The notes beneath the pieces were generated by a model. That model made no database searches and was not told the origin of the DNA. It saw nothing but the letters and a program-made list of their open reading frames with translations. Of a stretch of DNA of 9,282 bases, positions 6,142 to 9,282 are shown in pieces (the first letter of the stretch is position 1; every line of letters begins with the position of its first letter). Both the position numbers and the translations under genes were made by a program. The DNA is from an uncultured Coprococcus sp. (lineage in GTDB: Bacteria; Bacillota; Clostridia; Lachnospirales; Lachnospiraceae), in contig CAKQIY010000060.1 in assembly GCA_934247115.1 (NCBI GenBank), positions 1 to 9,282 of the forward strand. Direction: 5' to 3'.

Positions 6142-7863
6142 ATGAGTAAAAAGAGATCAAAGGTAAAAAAGTATTGGAAGAAACAGAAGTTTGGCATGTT
6201 CTTCCTGAAGGTATTTGTGCCATTCATGCTGGCGGTATCAGTGCTGGGAGCAATAGTGACTGAGATGCTTGTCTCAATGCATAACAACAGTGTGGACAAT
6301 GCAAAGGAGAATCTCAACAACGTAGTCAATAAGGCTGAGCAGGAAGCTGCGAAGGATTTTAGAAATGCGGCAGATGGCAAAGCGAAAAATGATGTCGATT
6401 ATGAATTCCAGACGGCTGAGAACGCATTTGCCGGAACAATGGAATATTACTGTTCGATGGCCCGCCTCGCTGTGGTAGGTGATCTGGATTCGGAAGACGG
6501 CGTGCTGGCAGTGTATCGCAGGGATGCCGATGGCAGTACATCAAAGGTTGCATCATCGGGAGACCATGTATTTATGGGAATAGATGATGCGGATGGAAAA
6601 ACGTATTACCTTTCATGTACACCTGAAGAGGACAGGGAGATGTTCAAGGAAATGTATAAAGTCCCATCAGCTGGAGGTATGCAGCCGCAGGAGATATACG
6701 TTAAAGGGAACAATTACTGGGTTGGAAAGTATACTTATATCGACTGTGATGAAGATTTCCTGGTGACAGAAGAAGACGGGACAACAGAGTTTAAAGACGG
6801 CTATACAGTATACACAGTGACCAATGACAATATTCCAGATGATTATGTAAGACTTGATATGTCAAAGGGATTCAGGGTATCGTTAAATATCGTCGGGGGA
6901 CCGATATATTATACAGACATGGATGAATATGGGAATGTGGATGAGCTGATAGACGCGGCTTCAGAAGTAGATTCTGATGGCGTTCAGGGATATGCCGAAA
7001 AAGAATTCAAATGCGGCGTTGGACACCACACCACTGAAGTGTCAGACCTGGGCAATGGATATTATATCGTTTCAGACTTCCATACAAATATCTGGGAATC
7101 GCTGGTCGGAGTGCTTATGATATACACCTGGGCAGGCATAGTTATCCTGTGCGTGATACTTTCCCTTGCAATTGCTTATGCCATGTATAAGACGTACTTG
7201 TCTGCTTACGACATGGAGCAGTACAGACGTGCAACATCCAATGCTATGGCGCACGATCTGAAGAGTCCTCTTGCGGTTATCCAGCTCAATGCGGAGAACC
7301 TGCGGGATGGAACCAATCCGGAGAAGAACAGGCATTACACGGATAACATAATCAATGAAGTTCACCAGATGAATACCCAGATAGCATCGATTCTAGATAT
7401 GGCGAAGGCTGAGGATGTGAACACTAAGCTTCATAAGACTGATGTGGATATCACTGTTATTGTAAATTCAGTGGCAGAGGAGTATGCCGAGAGGATAAAA
7501 GAGAAGAATGTATCCATTGAGGTAAATGGTGCATGCACAGTACATGCAGACGAGGAACTTATGAATCAGGCGATAAAGAATATCATGGACAATGCTGTGA
7601 AGTATGTTACCGACGGCGGACATATCGAGGTGGAGCTCTCTGACAAAGAAGTGTCATTTGTCAATTCCAGCGAACCACTTGATAAGGACACGCTGGAAGA
7701 TGTGTGGAAGCCATTTGTCAAGGGGGACAATAGCCGCCACGGACACAAGGGCACCGGGCTTGGACTCTCGATTGTGAAGACTATCATGGACAGACATGGA
7801 ATTGACTGTGAGATGGATAACTGCGATGGGGGAGTGGAAGTGAGATTGATATTTAGGAAATAA
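6142..7863 (+). CDS. Membrane sensor histidine kinase
   Basis: A 573-residue kinase, partner of the preceding regulator. A basic N-terminus leads to membrane segment 1 (about 23-45), then an extracytoplasmic region of about 275 residues rich in Asp and Glu, then membrane segment 2 (about 322-348). Only some 22 residues separate segment 2 from the phospho-acceptor His371 (HDLKSP), so there is no room for a HAMP linker. The catalytic domain shows the N box (NIMDNAVKY, Asn484) and G box (GTGLGLS, 537-543). The sensor region was not recognised as a named domain. GGGGGAA lies about six bases before the ATG. The stop codon overlaps the ribosome binding site of the small downstream gene, so the three genes are likely co-transcribed. 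Confidence 0.93.
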   Translation: MSKKRSKVKKYWKKQKFGMFFLKVFVPFMLAVSVLGAIVTEMLVSMHNNSVDNAKENLNNVVNKAEQEAAKDFRNAADGKAKNDVDYEFQTAENAFAGTMEYYCSMARLAVVGDLDSEDGVLAVYRRDADGSTSKVASSGDHVFMGIDDADGKTYYLSCTPEEDREMFKEMYKVPSAGGMQPQEIYVKGNNYWVGKYTYIDCDEDFLVTEEDGTTEFKDGYTVYTVTNDNIPDDYVRLDMSKGFRVSLNIVGGPIYYTDMDEYGNVDELIDAASEVDSDGVQGYAEKEFKCGVGHHTTEVSDLGNGYYIVSDFHTNIWESLVGVLMIYTWAGIVILCVILSLAIAYAMYKTYLSAYDMEQYRRATSNAMAHDLKSPLAVIQLNAENLRDGTNPEKNRHYTDNIINEVHQMNTQIASILDMAKAEDVNTKLHKTDVDITVIVNSVAEEYAERIKEKNVSIEVNGACTVHADEELMNQAIKNIMDNAVKYVTDGGHIEVELSDKEVSFVNSSEPLDKDTLEDVWKPFVKGDNSRHGHKGTGLGLSIVKTIMDRHGIDCEMDNCDGGVEVRLIFRK

Positions 7864-7875
7864 GGAGGAAGACAT

Positions 7876-8162
7876 ATGCATTTGTCGGTATCACAGGAAA
7901 AGTTAAATGAAGAAATAGGTTTGTTGCACAGACATATTTGTTTATCATTGTTGGGGCTGTGGTGGTTTCGTTCATAGCCTATGTGATAAGGCGTGCCGCA
8001 AAAGAGATTCCTATGTACGTTCACTGTCGTCAGGAGGAGAAAGGAACTTCCCAGGATACCAGCAATTATGTTTATAGGATAAGACAGGAGAAGAGACATC
8101 TGGCAGACTATAAGGCAGAGCTTGAGAAGGCTAAGCGGGAATTGGACGAAATTGTCGGCTGA
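7876..8162 (+). CDS. Small single-pass membrane protein with coiled coil, apparent -1 frameshift
   Basis: Not recognised. A strong site AAGGAGGAA (7862-7870) precedes ATG 7876, but that frame gives only 33 codons and stops at 7975-7977. A second frame, open from 7911 to the TGA at 8160-8162, encodes a hydrophobic helix (FIIVGAVVVSFIAYVI) followed by RR and a charged, heptad-like tail (RIRQEKRHLADYKAELEKAK in part). It lacks a good start: TTG 7938 has no ribosome binding site. Joining the frames with a one-base shift around GGTTTG (7918-7923) gives a plausible 95-residue product: a soluble start, one membrane helix and a cytoplasmic coiled coil. So it is probably a frameshifted gene or a sequencing slip in the T run; programmed frameshifting is less likely. 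Its place after the kinase suggests an accessory of the two-component system. Confidence 0.5.
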
Positions 8163-8170
8163 CAATAATT

Positions 8171-8202
8171 GGGCTGACTGCTCTAAACAGAGTAGTCAGC
8201 CC
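8171..8202. terminator. Hairpin terminator between convergent genes
   Basis: GGGCTGACTGCTCT (8171-8184) pairs with 8189-8202 over 14 bp with a single G-U pair and a 4-nt AAAC loop. The T-rich flanks are modest on both sides (TTGCTGTATATAT to the right; AATTATTGTC when read on the minus strand). It lies between two convergent genes and would end both transcripts. Confidence 0.75.
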
Positions 8203-8228
8203 TTGCTGTATATATAACAGAGTTGTTT

Positions 8229-8558
8229 TCAGGCATTCTTGCTTTTATAATCCTCGCCCCAATTTCTCATTGCGTCAAGCACAGGCTGGAGAGTCTGACC
8301 GAGTTCAGTCAGTGAGTATTCCACTCTGGGAGGAACCTCCGCATACACTTCTCTGTGAACGAGTCCGTTTTCCTCCATGTCACGGAGCTGCGCGGTGAGA
8401 ACCTTCTGTGAGACAGTTCCGATTGATTTCTTCAGCTCTCCAAATCTCTTTGTGCCGGTTATCAGATCTCTCAGGATCAGAACCTTCCATTTGTCGCCGA
8501 TAAGGCTTAATGTCGTCTCAACTGGGCATGCCGGCAATTCTTTTAATTTGTCGCTCAT
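8229..8558 (-). CDS. HxlR-family winged-helix transcriptional regulator
   Basis: A 109-residue MarR-like DNA-binding protein. The family signature is plain: CPVETTLSLIGDKWKVLILRDL in part (from Cys11), then RFGELKKSIGTVSQKVLTAQ in part, and the wing/dimer segment ending in VEYSLTELG. Cys11 is at the position of the redox-sensing cysteine known in YodB and HypR of Bacillus, where it detects quinones, diamide or hypochlorite; sensing here is inference. The start is supported by AAGAGGTAA eight bases upstream. Such regulators often control a neighbouring oxidoreductase gene, but none is next to it here; the divergent neighbours are a toxin-antitoxin pair. Its targets are therefore probably elsewhere, or only itself. 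Confidence 0.92.
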   Translation of the reverse strand: MSDKLKELPACPVETTLSLIGDKWKVLILRDLITGTKRFGELKKSIGTVSQKVLTAQLRDMEENGLVHREVYAEVPPRVEYSLTELGQTLQPVLDAMRNWGEDYKSKNA

Positions 8559-8632
8559 AATAATTACCTCTTAATAAAAATATTTAATAGGGCTATAAAA
8601 TTCAATAGTTTCTTTGGGTTACTTATAGGCGG

Positions 8633-8641
8633 ATTATACCA
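8633..8641 (-). promoter_or_regulatory. Extended -10 promoter candidate for the HxlR gene
   Basis: On the minus strand the sequence reads TGGTATAAT, a perfect extended -10 (TGnTATAAT). No convincing -35 is present, which an extended -10 does not require. Initiation near 8626 would leave a leader of about 68 nt. A second option closer to the gene (TTGAAT 8600-8605, TATTTT 8577-8582) would start inside the ribosome binding site and is less likely. Confidence 0.4.
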
Positions 8642-8684
8642 TACATACTATAAATGCACCAGCTTTATAATATGAATGCGCATA

Positions 8685-8714
8685 TTGAGTCGACAGTTGA
8701 CATAAGATTATACA
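8685..8714 (+). promoter_or_regulatory. Candidate promoter of the toxin-antitoxin operon
   Basis: TTGAGT (8685-8690) and TATACA (8709-8714) are 18 bp apart. The start would fall near 8721, at the left edge of the palindrome at 8723-8740, so a bound repressor would block initiation. A consensus TTGACA at 8697-8702 lies within the spacer but has no -10 at a usable distance. Confidence 0.35.
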
Positions 8715-8722
8715 TTTACAGC

Positions 8723-8740
8723 GTGACATAATTGTGTCAC
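8723..8740. promoter_or_regulatory. Palindromic operator candidate of the toxin-antitoxin operon
   Basis: GTGACA-TAATTG-TGTCAC is an 18-bp palindrome with perfect 6-bp arms and a central AATT; only one base pair breaks the symmetry. It lies 32-49 bases before the antitoxin start. YefM/Phd antitoxins are known to repress their own operons through such short palindromes, so this is the likely site. Confidence 0.55.
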
Positions 8741-8771
8741 AATAATAGCACAAGAAAGAGAGGTGTTGATC

Positions 8772-9035
8772 ATGCCAACTATTATGCCAATTAGGGATTT
8801 GAGAAATACAAGTGAGATTTCAGAATTAGCGCATAAGAAACAGGAGCCTATTTTTATTACGAAAAATGGATATAGTGATTTAGTTGTAATGAGTGCAGAG
8901 CTGTATGAAAAATTTGCACAGATCAACAGGATCGATCAGGCAATATACGAAGCTGAAAAGGAAGTAGAGGATGGGGCTGAACCGATATCAGTAGATGGTG
9001 CTATAGAAAGGTTGAACAAAAAATACTATGAATAA
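8772..9035 (+). CDS. YefM/Phd-family antitoxin
   Basis: An 87-residue protein with the typical antitoxin opening: PIRDLRNTSEISELAHK, then EPIFITKNGYSDLVVMS, which form the Phd/YefM DNA-binding and dimer fold in the first 50 or so residues. The charged C-terminal part (from about 52, rich in Glu and Lys) should wrap around and neutralise the toxin. The ATG at 8772 is preceded by AGAGGTG with six bases of spacing; a GTG in frame at 8763 lies inside that site and is not used. The gene overlaps the toxin gene by 8 bp (9028-9035), the usual sign of translational coupling in these modules. Confidence 0.9.
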   Translation: MPTIMPIRDLRNTSEISELAHKKQEPIFITKNGYSDLVVMSAELYEKFAQINRIDQAIYEAEKEVEDGAEPISVDGAIERLNKKYYE

Positions 9036-9282
9036 ATATAGCGTAATGTTATATCCCAGAGCTTTTCGAGATATTGATGACATATATGCATATATAGCAC
9101 TTGAGAAGATGTCTCCGGAGAATGCAAAGGGACAAACGGATAGGATATGGGATGCGATAAAATCACTTGAACAATTGCCTGAATCACATCAGACCCGCTT
9201 GGTTGGGCAATTTGCTGGAAAAGGATATAAGCAACTGATAGTGGATGACCATACTTCGTATGAGGTGTGGTCATTTTTTATG
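9028..9282 (+). CDS. RelE/ParE-family toxin (3' end outside the window)
   Basis: The reading frame begins at ATG 9028, overlapping the antitoxin stop, and stays open to the window edge for 85 codons, so the protein is incomplete. The start MNKYSVMLYPRAFRDIDDIYAYI, seen in part as YPRAFRDIDDIYAYI, and the later LEQLPES and GYKQLIVDDHTSYEVW segments match the RelE/ParE fold: a first strand, two helices and a sheet carrying the active or binding face. Only about 10-20 residues should be missing. RelE members cut mRNA in the ribosome and ParE members poison gyrase; the N-terminal helix pattern leans to the ParE side, but the deciding C-terminus is not in view. Confidence 0.85.
   Translation, partial: MNKYSVMLYPRAFRDIDDIYAYIALEKMSPENAKGQTDRIWDAIKSLEQLPESHQTRLVGQFAGKGYKQLIVDDHTSYEVWSFFM

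Noticed and set aside
7566..8165. A 199-codon minus-strand reading frame
   Set aside because: It is opposite the kinase catalytic domain (including the G box) and the small membrane gene; its composition is that of an antisense shadow.
8697..8702. Consensus TTGACA as the -35 box of the antitoxin promoter
   Set aside because: No -10-like hexamer lies 15-19 bp downstream; the nearest, CATAAT at 8727-8732, is 24 bp away and inside the palindrome.

Overview
The window looks like chromosomal DNA of a gut-type Firmicute, most likely a Lachnospiraceae member (Coprococcus/Roseburia/Agathobacter-like). The reasons are moderate G+C with heavy ATA and AGG/AGA codon use, strong AGGAGG-type ribosome binding sites, and the protein types present. 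The genus is inferred from style, not from a marker gene.

Region 1 (1-5203) is a four-gene operon that resembles dltABCD, the cell-surface D-alanylation system, but differs from it at several decisive points. The order is adenylation ligase (292-1884), acyl carrier protein (2108-2335), MBOAT membrane acyltransferase (2406-3995) and a membrane-anchored SGNH hydrolase (4009-5025). It is preceded by the terminator of an upstream gene (21-48) and two promoters with the same -35 hexamer (85-113 and 224-253). The ligase has Ser where DltA has the Asp that holds the substrate amino group, and Ala where DltA has the Cys tied to D-Ala selection. The MBOAT ends in FIYAQF, which matches the FxYxxF pattern I recall for the C-terminus of the separate DltX peptide; no dltX gene is visible. 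The last gene is a shorter SGNH protein, not a recognisable DltD. I read the cassette as an acyl-activation and export machine that decorates an extracytoplasmic polymer, probably with something other than D-alanine. A 141-bp element with 28-bp terminal inverted repeats (1888-2028) sits inside the operon between the ligase and carrier genes. A long hairpin terminator (5150-5203) closes the operon.

Region 2 (5204-8202) is a two-component system: an OmpR-family response regulator (5410-6090), a membrane histidine kinase with a large extracytoplasmic sensor domain and no HAMP (6142-7863), and a small one-helix membrane protein whose gene appears split by a -1 frameshift (7876-8162). An 11-bp-period direct repeat upstream of the regulator is a good candidate binding site. 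Its position next to the acylation operon suggests, but does not prove, that it controls envelope modification. A bidirectional hairpin (8171-8202) separates it from the next gene.

Region 3 (8229-9282) holds a minus-strand HxlR-family regulator with an N-terminal cysteine, and, divergent from it, a YefM/Phd-type antitoxin overlapping a RelE/ParE-type toxin. The toxin runs off the window end. A near-perfect 18-bp palindrome (8723-8740) just upstream is the likely antitoxin operator.

No rRNA, tRNA, CRISPR array, transposase or phage gene was seen.
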